Source: GWE2-42-39 sp963662895
GTDB lineage: Bacteria > Bacteroidota > Bacteroidia > Bacteroidales > Prolixibacteraceae
Length of the DNA: 64,000 nt
NCBI GenBank assembly: GCA_963662895.1
Contig: OY759981.1
Location: 1,984,001-2,048,000, forward strand
Direction of reading: 5' to 3'
In this document: piece by piece, positions 9,446 to 16,790 of the stretch
Numbering within the stretch: the stretch's first letter is position 1
Layout of the letters: each line of letters begins with the position of its first letter
Notes under the pieces: model-generated
The model's database searches: none
What the model saw: the letters and a program-made list of their open reading frames with translations, nothing else
Told to the model about the DNA's origin: nothing
Position numbers and translations under genes: made by a program

Positions 9446-10652
9446 ATTCATCAGTTCCCGGATTTATATCGTACAGAAAATCGTTATAAGGGAAACGGGT
9501 TACATGTATCTTCTTTACCTCCTGATAGAGCAAATCTTTTAATTCGTCGAAATTGGTTTTTTGAATAGCGGAGATAAACAGGGACGGTGTGTTGTTCCTT
9601 GCCATCCAACTGTTTTTCCAGTCGTCGAGCGAATAATTAGCTTTGGTTGTTTCACTCAGGTCATCTTTATCTTTTTCAACAAAAGAAAAAGCGTCAATTT
9701 TATTGAAAACGTAGATGGTTGGTTTATTCCCTGCATCTATTTCCTGCAAAGTGGCATTTACAATATCAATCTGCTCTTCGAAGCCGGGATGCGAAATGTC
9801 GACCACATGAACCAGAATGTCTGATTCACGTACTTCATCAAGGGTCGATTTAAACGACTCAACTAGTCCGTGGGGAAGTTTCCTGATAAAACCAACCGTA
9901 TCGGCCACAAGAAACGGCAGGTTCCCAATCACTATTTTACGGACTGTGGTATCGAGGGTAGCAAACAGTTTGTTCTCGGCAAAAACATCCGATTTACTAA
10001 GCATGTTCATCAGGGTCGATTTACCCACATTGGTGTACCCTACTAATGCTACACGTACCAGTTTTCCCCGGTTTTTACGCTGCGTTGCTTTTTGCTTATC
10101 GATTTTTTTCAGTTGTTCTTTCAGTCTTGCAATCTTGTCAAGAATAATCCGTCGGTCGGTTTCGATCTGTGTTTCACCGGGGCCACGCATACCGATCCCT
10201 CCCCGTTGCCGTTCGAGGTGAGTCCACATCCGGGTTAGCCGGGGAAGCAGGTATTGATATTGTGCCAGTTCAACCTGTGTCTTTGCATGTGCTGTTTTTG
10301 CCCGTTTGGCAAAAATGTCGAGGATTAGGTTAGTCCGGTCGAGTATTTTACATTCGAGTGCACGTTCCAGGTTCCGAAGCTGAATAGGACTAAGTTCATC
10401 GTCAAAGATTACGGTGTCAATATCATGTGCTTTAATGTAAAACCCAATTTCTTCCAGCTTTCCCGATCCTACAAAAGTTGCAGGGTTGGGAATATCCAGC
10501 TTCTGGGAGAACTGCTTTTTTACTTTTGCCCCTGCTGTATCTGCCAGAAATTCCAACTCATCCAGATACTCCTGTACCTGTCTTTCATCCTGATCGTTAT
10601 TGATCAATCCCACTAAAATGGCTACTTCCGTTTCCGGCCTTGTTTCGATCAT
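9444..10652 (-). CDS. hflX: GTPase HflX
   Basis: Ribosome-associated GTPase of the OBG-HflX group, known to split stalled 70S ribosomes under stress. Visible parts are the HflX N-terminal domain (IDTVIFDDELSPIQLRNLE), the coiled linker with RGGIGMRGPGETQIETDRR, P-loop GYTNVGKSTLMN, G3 DTVGFIRKLPHGLVESFKST and G4 NKID. It has 402 residues, a normal length for the family. The gene is downstream of the tonB pair, separated from it by a terminator at 10668-10710. Confidence 0.96.
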   Translation of the reverse strand: MIETRPETEVAILVGLINNDQDERQVQEYLDELEFLADTAGAKVKKQFSQKLDIPNPATFVGSGKLEEIGFYIKAHDIDTVIFDDELSPIQLRNLERALECKILDRTNLILDIFAKRAKTAHAKTQVELAQYQYLLPRLTRMWTHLERQRGGIGMRGPGETQIETDRRIILDKIARLKEQLKKIDKQKATQRKNRGKLVRVALVGYTNVGKSTLMNMLSKSDVFAENKLFATLDTTVRKIVIGNLPFLVADTVGFIRKLPHGLVESFKSTLDEVRESDILVHVVDISHPGFEEQIDIVNATLQEIDAGNKPTIYVFNKIDAFSFVEKDKDDLSETTKANYSLDDWKNSWMARNNTPSLFISAIQKTNFDELKDLLYQEVKKIHVTRFPYNDFLYDINPGTDE

Positions 10653-10667
10653 AAATTTACCAATGCT

Positions 10668-10710
10668 TTTAACAAAAAATTCCTGGCCCCCTCAGAGTAG
10701 AACCAGGAAT
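10668..10710 (-). terminator. Terminator after the first tonB gene
   Basis: Read on the minus strand, ATTCCTGG (10710-10703) pairs with CCAGGAAT (10686-10679), an 8-bp perfect stem. It is followed by TTTTTTG, 23 bp after the tonB stop. Confidence 0.75.
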
Positions 10711-10732
10711 CTATATCATGCTATGACTGTTT

Positions 10733-11419
10733 TTACTGAAGTACAAAATTAATTGGTACTGTGTACGAAACTTTCACTGCTTTACCCCTTTGTTTTCCGG
10801 GCTTCCATTTAGGAAGGCTGTTTACCACCCGCAATGCTTCCTTGTCGATTGACGGGTCAACTCCCCTGGCAATTTTTGCAGAAATAACACTGCCGTCTTT
10901 GTCAACCACAAAGTTTACATAAACTTTTCCCTGTATGCCGTTTTCCTGGGCAATAACCGGATATTTAATGGATTGTGCAATAAACTTACGTAAAGCCAAT
11001 TCTCCTCCCGGGAATTCCGGCATTTCTTCTACTATAAAAAATACCTGAGCTTCCTCTTCTTCCTCTTCTTCTGTTTGAATAACAGGAGCTACATCAATTA
11101 CAGTTTCCTCATCAGCTTCGGTATCTTCAATTTCGAGTTCGTCATCAATTTCAGTATCGTCGTCCACAATATTTAATACCTCAACTACTTTTGGTGGCGG
11201 CGGTGGTGGTGGTGGTTTTACTTCTTCCTGACGTGTGATCGGTATGATCTCATCTTCTACTTCCTGCTCAGCAATTGTTCCCAAAGAGCTTACCTGCTCT
11301 ACTTTGGTCGTCCATTCGAAAGCAAAAAGAGTAATCCCCAGAGCGATCACTAACCCAAGCTGAACAAAAATGTTCCGTTTGTTCTCCAGGTCAGCTTTTG
11401 GTGATTTCTTTAGTTCCAT
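10733..11419 (-). CDS. Energy transducer TonB (paralogue 1)
   Basis: 228 residues. The protein has a short cytoplasmic start, one membrane helix (FVQLGLVIALGITLFAFEW), then a periplasmic Pro-rich run (KPPPPPPPPKV) and an acidic linker with long Glu runs. The C-terminal TonB domain includes MPEFPGGELALRKFI, YPVIAQENGIQGKV and LPKWKPGKQRGKAVKVSYTVPINF. It would pass proton-motive force from an ExbB/ExbD motor to outer-membrane SusC-type transporters. A close paralogue lies just upstream. No exbB/exbD is next to it. Confidence 0.93.
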   Translation of the reverse strand: MELKKSPKADLENKRNIFVQLGLVIALGITLFAFEWTTKVEQVSSLGTIAEQEVEDEIIPITRQEEVKPPPPPPPPKVVEVLNIVDDDTEIDDELEIEDTEADEETVIDVAPVIQTEEEEEEEAQVFFIVEEMPEFPGGELALRKFIAQSIKYPVIAQENGIQGKVYVNFVVDKDGSVISAKIARGVDPSIDKEALRVVNSLPKWKPGKQRGKAVKVSYTVPINFVLQ

Positions 11420-11560
11420 AATTAATTTTTATAAGTTTTATCCTGAATCAGAAATTATTTCTCTTTAGAGGGCTTAAAGATAAAAAATAATCTTCAAAAG
11501 CAATAAAATCATATTTCAATTTTCGAGTTTATAATGATTTAAAGATTTTCCTGCTTTAAG

Positions 11561-12241
11561 TTACTGGAGGACAAAGTTGATAGGTACATTATAGTTTACT
11601 CTGACAGCTTTCCCGTTTTGTTTCCCGGGTTTCCACCGGGGCAGGGTTTTCACGACCCTGAGGGCTTCGGCATCCAGCGCCGGATCGATACCCCGGAATA
11701 CCCGGACATTGGTAACATTTCCCGACTTATCAATTACAAATGTAATAATTACTTTGCCTTGTATCCCGTTTTCCTGTGCTACTACCGGGTACCTGATGGA
11801 CGTGGAGATAAACTTCATGAGCGAGGGCATGCCTCCCGGGAATTCCGGCATTTCGTCGACAAACCAGACAGGAGGAAGATCTTCTTCCTCTTCTTCGGTT
11901 TCTTTTGGAAGAAAATCCTGGTAATTAATGGCTTCATTTTCTTCAATTTCAGAATCAAAGATTTCAAGATTTTCATCAATCTCCATATCATTGTCTGCCA
12001 AAATAAATTCGACGACTGTCTTTACAGGAGGAGCAGCTTCTTTTTTCTTTTCCCTGATCAGGGGAATCAGTTCTTCGGGAGGAGTTTCCAATTTTAATTC
12101 TCCAAAGTTTTCTACTTTGCTTGCAGGGGTTTTCCATTCAAATGCCAGTAGAATAACAGATAAGCTAATAATGAGACCGACCATAAAAAAAACAGGTCTT
12201 TTGTTTTCAAGATCAGCTCTTTTCGTTTTTTTTGCTTTCAT
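11561..12241 (-). CDS. Energy transducer TonB (paralogue 2)
   Basis: 226 residues, the same plan as the downstream paralogue: LENKRPVFFMVGLIISLSVI membrane helix, acidic linker, and a C-terminal domain with MPEFPGGMPSLMKFI, YPVVAQENGIQGKV and LPRWKPGKQNGKAVRVNYNVPINF. The two are clearly a tandem duplication, nearly identical at the C-terminal 90 residues but diverged in the linker; this copy lacks the poly-proline run. A 141-bp AT-rich spacer separates them, so each may have its own promoter. Confidence 0.93.
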   Translation of the reverse strand: MKAKKTKRADLENKRPVFFMVGLIISLSVILLAFEWKTPASKVENFGELKLETPPEELIPLIREKKKEAAPPVKTVVEFILADNDMEIDENLEIFDSEIEENEAINYQDFLPKETEEEEEDLPPVWFVDEMPEFPGGMPSLMKFISTSIRYPVVAQENGIQGKVIITFVIDKSGNVTNVRVFRGIDPALDAEALRVVKTLPRWKPGKQNGKAVRVNYNVPINFVLQ

Positions 12242-12453
12242 AAGCTTTTGTTTTAAAGATTAACAATTAAAATTTCAGTTAGTGTGTAAAAACCGCATCC
12301 GTCGGTAATCAGCCAGTGTCCAATACTGAAAAGGTAATCTGTTCAATACAAAAGCATTTGAAAAGGGTAAAGCAAAATTCTTACCAAAATTGATAAGGAA
12401 TGAAGCTAATCCTGAAAAAAACAAATTATTATTTCCGGGTTTTAAATATTTTA

Positions 12454-12461
12454 TATATTTG
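12454..12461 (+). promoter_or_regulatory. -7 box of the tRNA-Ala promoter
   Basis: TATATTTG matches the Bacteroidota -7 consensus TAnnTTTG and ends 11 bp before the tRNA. No clear TTTG -33 box is seen at the expected distance. Confidence 0.5.
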
Positions 12462-12472
12462 CCGAACAGTTT

Positions 12473-12546
12473 GGGGGATTAGCTCAGTTGGCTAGAGCGT
12501 TTGACTGGCAGTCAAGAGGTCATCGGTTCGATTCCGATATTCTCCA
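12473..12546 (+). tRNA. tRNA-Ala, anticodon GGC
   Basis: 74 nt. The acceptor stem is GGGGGAT / ATTCTCC with the G3-U70 pair that defines alanine tRNAs. The D-arm is AGCTCAGTTGGCTAGAGC. The anticodon stem TTTGA/TCAAG encloses the loop CTGGCAG, giving anticodon GGC. The T-arm is CATCGGTTCGATTCCGATA. The discriminator is A and CCA is not encoded. A terminator follows at 12569. Confidence 0.97.
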
Positions 12547-12568
12547 CTACTGAAAATTCAGTATTTAT

Positions 12569-12604
12569 AAGGGGTTTGAAGGTTTTCAGACCCCTTTCTT
12601 TTTT
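12569..12604 (+). terminator. Rho-independent terminator after tRNA-Ala
   Basis: AAGGGGTTTGAA (12569-12580) pairs with TTCAGACCCCTT (12585-12596) through one G-T wobble. The loop is GGTT and a T-rich tract follows. Confidence 0.85.
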
Positions 12605-12678
12605 CACAGCAACACTAAAAAATGTCGTAATATTTATAAATAGTTTATAAATTAGTCATGGTCTAAAACATTAGTATT

Positions 12679-12756
12679 ATGGCGACATTTCGGGCTGCAA
12701 TATTCAAAGGGAAGGTGCATATTCGGCATGATAAAAAGACAAATATCAAAGATTGA
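12679..12756 (+). pseudogene. N-terminal remnant of a tyrosine recombinase (integrase)
   Basis: The 25-residue reading begins MATFRAAIFKGKVHIRHD and continues KKTNIK. This is the usual first block of Bacteroidota phage/ICE tyrosine recombinases (arm-binding N-terminal domain). After that the sequence switches frame into the end of an XRE-type gene, so only the start codon region survives. Its position 130 bp after tRNA-Ala fits the site where a tRNA-targeting integrase would sit. The family call rests on a short stretch. Confidence 0.5.
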
Positions 12757-12847
12757 AAACGGCAAGTTTAATCTTACTTTGGCAACTATAAACAGAATTG
12801 CTACAGCTCTAGGAGCAAGCGTAAACTTCGATCTACAACCAATATGA
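12728..12847 (+). pseudogene. C-terminal remnant of an XRE-family helix-turn-helix protein
   Basis: The 39-residue reading contains KRQISKIENGKFNLTLATIN followed by RIATALGASVNFDLQPI. This is the recognition helix and last helices of a Cro/C1-type domain as found in HigA-like antitoxins. The first half of the domain is missing, and the 5' side overlaps the integrase remnant in another frame. A deletion has joined two unrelated gene ends. Probably not functional. Confidence 0.6.
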
Positions 12848-13169
12848 TTATTTATTCTTTTTCAAATTGTAGCTATCTATCAACCGATTAGCCTCTTTAT
12901 CGGTTAAATACTCATTATCAATTTGAAATTCTGTTTTTTCTCCGGTTTCAATCTTGTACGAGTTAAGGAGCTTGTAATATATGTAATTCTTAAACCTTCC
13001 CGGGGATATACCTTATCGGACACAATCGCTATCAGTTTAAAACGATTCCATACTTCATGAGTTTTAATCCCCGGTGTCCGTTCTGCAAAAAATATCGAAT
13101 CATTTTTTATTGCAACAAGATTGTAACCACCGTTTTTTTCTTTTCCTCTTAGATTGGCCCGCCCCATTA
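12848..13169 (-). pseudogene. Frameshifted gene fragment cut off by the IS element
   Basis: On the minus strand a reading of GGYNLVAIKNDSIFFAERTP ... LIAIVSDKVYPREG runs from the IS edge. Near 13005 the sensible reading moves to another frame (RFKNYIYYKLLNSYKIETGE, then NEYLTDKEANRLIDSYNLKKNK) and ends at TAA 12850-12848. Its 5' part would lie beyond the IS but is not found there. No family was recognised. Confidence 0.45.
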
Positions 13170-14255
13170 CAGGGTCAACGCATAACTTTTTGTAAAAATT
13201 AAATTCAGAGGGTGTTTATTCACTGTTTATCAACATGATTTTGCCGCAAAAATCTAAAATCCATTTTCCCCGACTTTCCTGTTGATATATTACATATTGC
13301 TTGTCAGTAACTTGTATATGCAGATACCTTGATTTTGCAGACAGTTTTTCAGTTTTGCTGAAAAACAGAACAATGGAAACATCATTACACAAACACTTCG
13401 CAGGATTGAGCGAAACAAGAAGCACCTTCTTTCCGACATCGTTATATTGAAGATAATAGCAGTTATCTGTGGGGCAGAATCATGGGATTCAATAGAATTG
13501 TTCGGAAGAACAAAAATTAACTTTTTGAAGACATTTCTGAAACTGCCCAATGGCATTCCTTCTCATGATACAATTAACCGGGTGTTTTCAATGCTAAATC
13601 CCCGAACATTTGAACGGTTGTTCTTTCAATGGGCAGCATCGCTAAAAGATAAAGGCATTGACACAATGGGCACACAGACAAAAATAGCGGAAGATATTGT
13701 TAAAGGCGGGGCTGATTATATATTGGCATTAAAAGGGAATCAGCAAAACATAAAAGAAGAAACCGAAAGTATTTTTAGGGTACAGCAACCGGATTCGGTA
13801 AATGAAATAACAGAAAAAGGACATGGGCGGATAGAAACCCGCAAGTGTGAGGTAATAAGCAATCTTGAATTCTTATACGGGAAAGAAAAATGGAAAAACC
13901 TGTCAGGCATAATAAAAATCAGCACAGAAAGGTGTATCAGGGATAAAACAGAAAAAGAAACACGTTACTACATAAGCAGTTTAAAAACAACAGCCAAAAA
14001 CTTCAATGAACATATCAGGATGCACTGGGGAGTAGAAAATAAACTGCATTGGACTTTGGACATGACTTTCAATGAAGACAGACAACGTAAAAGAAACAAA
14101 ATGGCCGCCCAAAATTTCTCTTTGGTCAATAAGATTGCTCTGAACATCATGAAAAAGGACAAATCCAAAGGAAGCATCAAGGCTAAAAGGCTAAAAGCTG
14201 GATGGGATAGCAACTTCTTGCTAAAATTAATTACATTTCAAATGCGTTGACCCTG
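13170..14255 (+). mobile_element. Degenerate ISAs1-like insertion sequence
   Basis: The element is 1086 bp, bounded by perfect 14-bp terminal inverted repeats CAGGGTCAACGCAT (13170-13183, and inverted at 14242-14255). It encodes a damaged DDE transposase of the ISAs1 family. No target-site duplication is visible (left flank GCCCCATTA, right flank AGCTTGATA), so the element or its flanks have been rearranged since insertion. It separates the remnant 12848-13169 from PUL1. Confidence 0.85.
13372..14250 (+). pseudogene. ISAs1-family transposase, broken by two deletions
   Basis: The true start seems to be ATG 13372 (METSLHKHFAGLSE), but the frame is lost after about 12 residues. The family sequence resumes in another frame as RIERNKKHLLSDIVILKIIA and then reads through GAESWDSIELFGRTK to the end. 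An AGGATTG sequence at the junction suggests slippage between short repeats. A second, in-frame loss joins AASLKDKGI directly to DTMGTQTKIAEDI. Relatives have about 50 more residues here, including the DGKT block with the first catalytic Asp. The C-terminal ALKGNQ and HWGVENKLHWTLDMTFNED blocks with the last acidic residue remain. It cannot transpose by itself. Confidence 0.85.
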
Positions 14256-14262
14256 AGCTTGA

Positions 14263-14340
14263 TACCCTTACGAGCCATTATTAACCGCAGACAAAGATAA
14301 GGTCGCTATGATAAAAAAACTGATGGAAGAAAAGCAATAA
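14263..14340 (+). other. Possible tail of a gene truncated by the IS
   Basis: Directly after the IS, one frame reads YEPLLTADKDKVAMIKKLME, then EKQ and a stop at 14340. The composition looks like a real protein end, but it is too short to assign. Nothing else is seen up to 14435. Confidence 0.25.
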
Positions 14341-14435
14341 TTTTAATGACCGCCAGCATAAAGATTATCATATAATAAATTCAGCAGATCAAACTGCAAC
14401 TCATAGATGGTATTCTGATCTCCGTCATGGGCTTT

Positions 14436-15614
14436 TCATTTTTCGGTCTTCAACTCTAGCCTCATTTGTTTCAAAATCTGCTCATTCACCTCCAAGAGAT
14501 GTTTAACATCACCAGCTCTGTTCCAATCAATTATTCGATCCTGATGATAAAAAGGCTCGGGAGTCAGATTTTCATTTTCAAGAGCAGCAATCAAATTTAA
14601 AAAATACTTTTTCTGCTGCGAGGCAAGAAGCATCCGAGCCCGAAGCAAATTGAATTCCCGAATCTGCTCATTGAGTTTCAATATAATCTTATCAGGCTTG
14701 TAATTCTCTGCGCTTTTATCCTGAAAAATTTCAGTTACAAATTTTCCGGCACCTCCGTTATTATTTGGAGGATTAGCTCCTAATATTCCTGCGATAGTAG
14801 GAGCCAGATCTGTATGTTCAAAATAGTCCAATTTTCGGTTTCTGGCGATTCCAGGGCCTGTAAATACCATCGGGGTTACCCAGCTATCGTCATCAAACAA
14901 AGGATGCCAGCCAATTCTGCTTTGTCCATGATCTGAAGTAACAATGAGTACTGTATTGTTCCACTTATTTTCCTTTTTCAGAAATGAGATCAATTCTCCG
15001 AGGAGCACATCTGCTTCTTCAATACTCTTCACATAAGGAGAACCCTCGCCAAAAATATTACGATAATAAGGCTGATCAGGAGTTGAATTGATGGCAATAG
15101 CAGTACCTTCGTCTCCCGGAGTTTGCAGATGAATACGCATAAATACAGGCTCTTGTCCCCGAAGTATTTGCATTGATTGCTCCACAACGTCCCGGTCTGA
15201 TAACTCAGGATCCATAATCACCGTCGTAAATCCCCTGCTTACCGAACGGTAGGCCGTAGTGTTCACAACAAAAGCAGTTGCTTGTTTCGGAGAAAATACT
15301 TCCTGAATGTATTTGTTTTCAGGAGTAAGAAAAATGGTTCCTTCGTGGAGCACCGGATTAGGGAATGAGCAACTGTTAAAAGTACTGTAATCACCAATTG
15401 TAGGATGGTGAGGCAGGATCATATACGACTTTTCGATATAAGTTCCTTCTTTGATAAGACTGTTTAACACCGGCATTTGCAGCAACTGAGGAGCCTGCCA
15501 GTGAAGCCCGTCAATCATAAACAAAATGACACGTTCAGGCTTCTGTGCTTTCAATTCTGTTGAAAATAACATACCTAAAATAATTGAAATAGTATAAATA
15601 CATTTATTCATCAT
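14436..15614 (-). CDS. Secreted alkaline phosphatase-superfamily (phosphodiesterase/sulfatase-like) hydrolase
   Basis: 392 residues with a signal peptide (CIYTISIILGMLFSTELKAQ). The metallohydrolase core has PERVILFMIDGLHW as the first metal-binding strand, a nucleophile region around HPTIGDYSTFNSCSFPNPV, VTSDHGQSRIGWHP as the DHG metal site, and a second metal loop YFEHTDLAPTIAGILGA. The closest general type is the type I phosphodiesterase/nucleotide pyrophosphatase and arylsulfatase group. No C-x-P-x-R sulfatase motif is present, so a phosphoester or phosphonate substrate is more likely than a sulfate. It is the last gene of PUL1, 6 bp after the GH105 gene, so it probably strips a charged substituent from the glycan. 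Confidence 0.8.
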   Translation of the reverse strand: MMNKCIYTISIILGMLFSTELKAQKPERVILFMIDGLHWQAPQLLQMPVLNSLIKEGTYIEKSYMILPHHPTIGDYSTFNSCSFPNPVLHEGTIFLTPENKYIQEVFSPKQATAFVVNTTAYRSVSRGFTTVIMDPELSDRDVVEQSMQILRGQEPVFMRIHLQTPGDEGTAIAINSTPDQPYYRNIFGEGSPYVKSIEEADVLLGELISFLKKENKWNNTVLIVTSDHGQSRIGWHPLFDDDSWVTPMVFTGPGIARNRKLDYFEHTDLAPTIAGILGANPPNNNGGAGKFVTEIFQDKSAENYKPDKIILKLNEQIREFNLLRARMLLASQQKKYFLNLIAALENENLTPEPFYHQDRIIDWNRAGDVKHLLEVNEQILKQMRLELKTEK

Positions 15615-15620
15615 TGTTTC

Positions 15621-16760
15621 TTATTTTTTGATTTGCAACAAGTACATCTCGCTTCCTGCAAGTAAAAATGCCCCGACACCATATACTTCGGTCATATCAT
15701 ATGTTACTTTTTCGGGAAAAGCTCCAACTGGTTGAACCCAGCCTAACCTCCCCTCTGATGAAACGGCTTTTTGTAAAGCCAGCCAGCCTTTCTCAACTGC
15801 CGGTAAATATTCGGCCTCGCTTAGTAACCCTGCATTTATCCCGAAGGCAAGAGCATAGACAAAAAAACTGCTCGTACTTGTTTCCGGATTAGAAAATGTT
15901 TCGGGATCAAGCAGACTGGCATGCCAATACCCGCGTTCATCCTGTAGCCCAACAATTCGCTGAGTCATTTCCAAAAAAAGATTTTCGTAAAACTCACGAT
16001 GGATATTATTTAGGGGAAGCTCTTTTAGTATGTTTACCAAACCAGCAACCACCCAGCCATTTCCTCTTCCCCAAAATACCTTTTTCCCATTTTTTTCCTT
16101 TCTATCCGGGAATCTGTAATCACGAAAAAAAAGATTTTCATCGTGGTCATAGAGCAGGTCGTAAGTAAGCATGAACTCCTGGTGCATAAAATCCAGGAAC
16201 CGGGCATCGTTGGTAATCGAATACATCTTTGCATATACCGGTGGCGCCATAAACAATGCATCGCACCACGACCAGCGGTCATACGAATTGGGTCCCTGTC
16301 CCCACTTCAGATTAACCCGGGATGGATGGTTCAATACCCACTCGGTACGAGCCAACGTAGGATTCAATATTTCAGACTTCCCTTCTTTTCGGTAAATATC
16401 AAGATACATTTGCGAAACGGCTATATCATCAGCAATGTACATTCCGTAATAAGGTTGCCATTTGTATTTATTACCCAAGTTCATAAGCCATGAATAATAG
16501 GTCTCATCTTTAGACAAATCGGCAAAACGAGAAAGACCAATATAAAAAGTGGCGTTCGTCCAGTCAAGTTCATGAAAACTATTCGGCATTTGCTGTAATT
16601 GCCAGTCAGCAACACATGCCATGAGGGTTAGAATACTATCTGCAACCAGAAAGTTTTCGTTTTTGCGATCTGTATTCTTATTTGTCATTCCATATCCAGA
16701 ACGAAAAGTAAAGAATACCAGCAACATTATCAGTAGTCTGTAAATACATTTTTTTATCAT
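15621..16760 (-). CDS. Glycoside hydrolase family 105 (unsaturated uronyl hydrolase)
   Basis: 379 residues with an N-terminal signal. The (alpha/alpha)6-barrel features of GH105/GH88 are visible: WCDALFMAPPVYAKMY, FWGRGNGWVVAGLVNIL, the Glu/Asp-rich barrel helices, and DERGYWHASLLDP. The family removes delta-4,5-unsaturated uronic acids from the non-reducing end of oligosaccharides made by polysaccharide lyases. That fits the two lyase-like genes at the other end of this PUL. It sits 30 bp after the GH92 gene and 6 bp before the phosphodiesterase-like gene, in one operon. Confidence 0.9.
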   Translation of the reverse strand: MIKKCIYRLLIMLLVFFTFRSGYGMTNKNTDRKNENFLVADSILTLMACVADWQLQQMPNSFHELDWTNATFYIGLSRFADLSKDETYYSWLMNLGNKYKWQPYYGMYIADDIAVSQMYLDIYRKEGKSEILNPTLARTEWVLNHPSRVNLKWGQGPNSYDRWSWCDALFMAPPVYAKMYSITNDARFLDFMHQEFMLTYDLLYDHDENLFFRDYRFPDRKEKNGKKVFWGRGNGWVVAGLVNILKELPLNNIHREFYENLFLEMTQRIVGLQDERGYWHASLLDPETFSNPETSTSSFFVYALAFGINAGLLSEAEYLPAVEKGWLALQKAVSSEGRLGWVQPVGAFPEKVTYDMTEVYGVGAFLLAGSEMYLLQIKK

Positions 16761-16790
16761 GTTCTTGTAATATAATTATTTTGACAACCA

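Noticed and set aside
14263..14340. Target-site duplication partner for the IS
   Set aside because: The 9 bases after the right end do not match the bases before the left end in any register.
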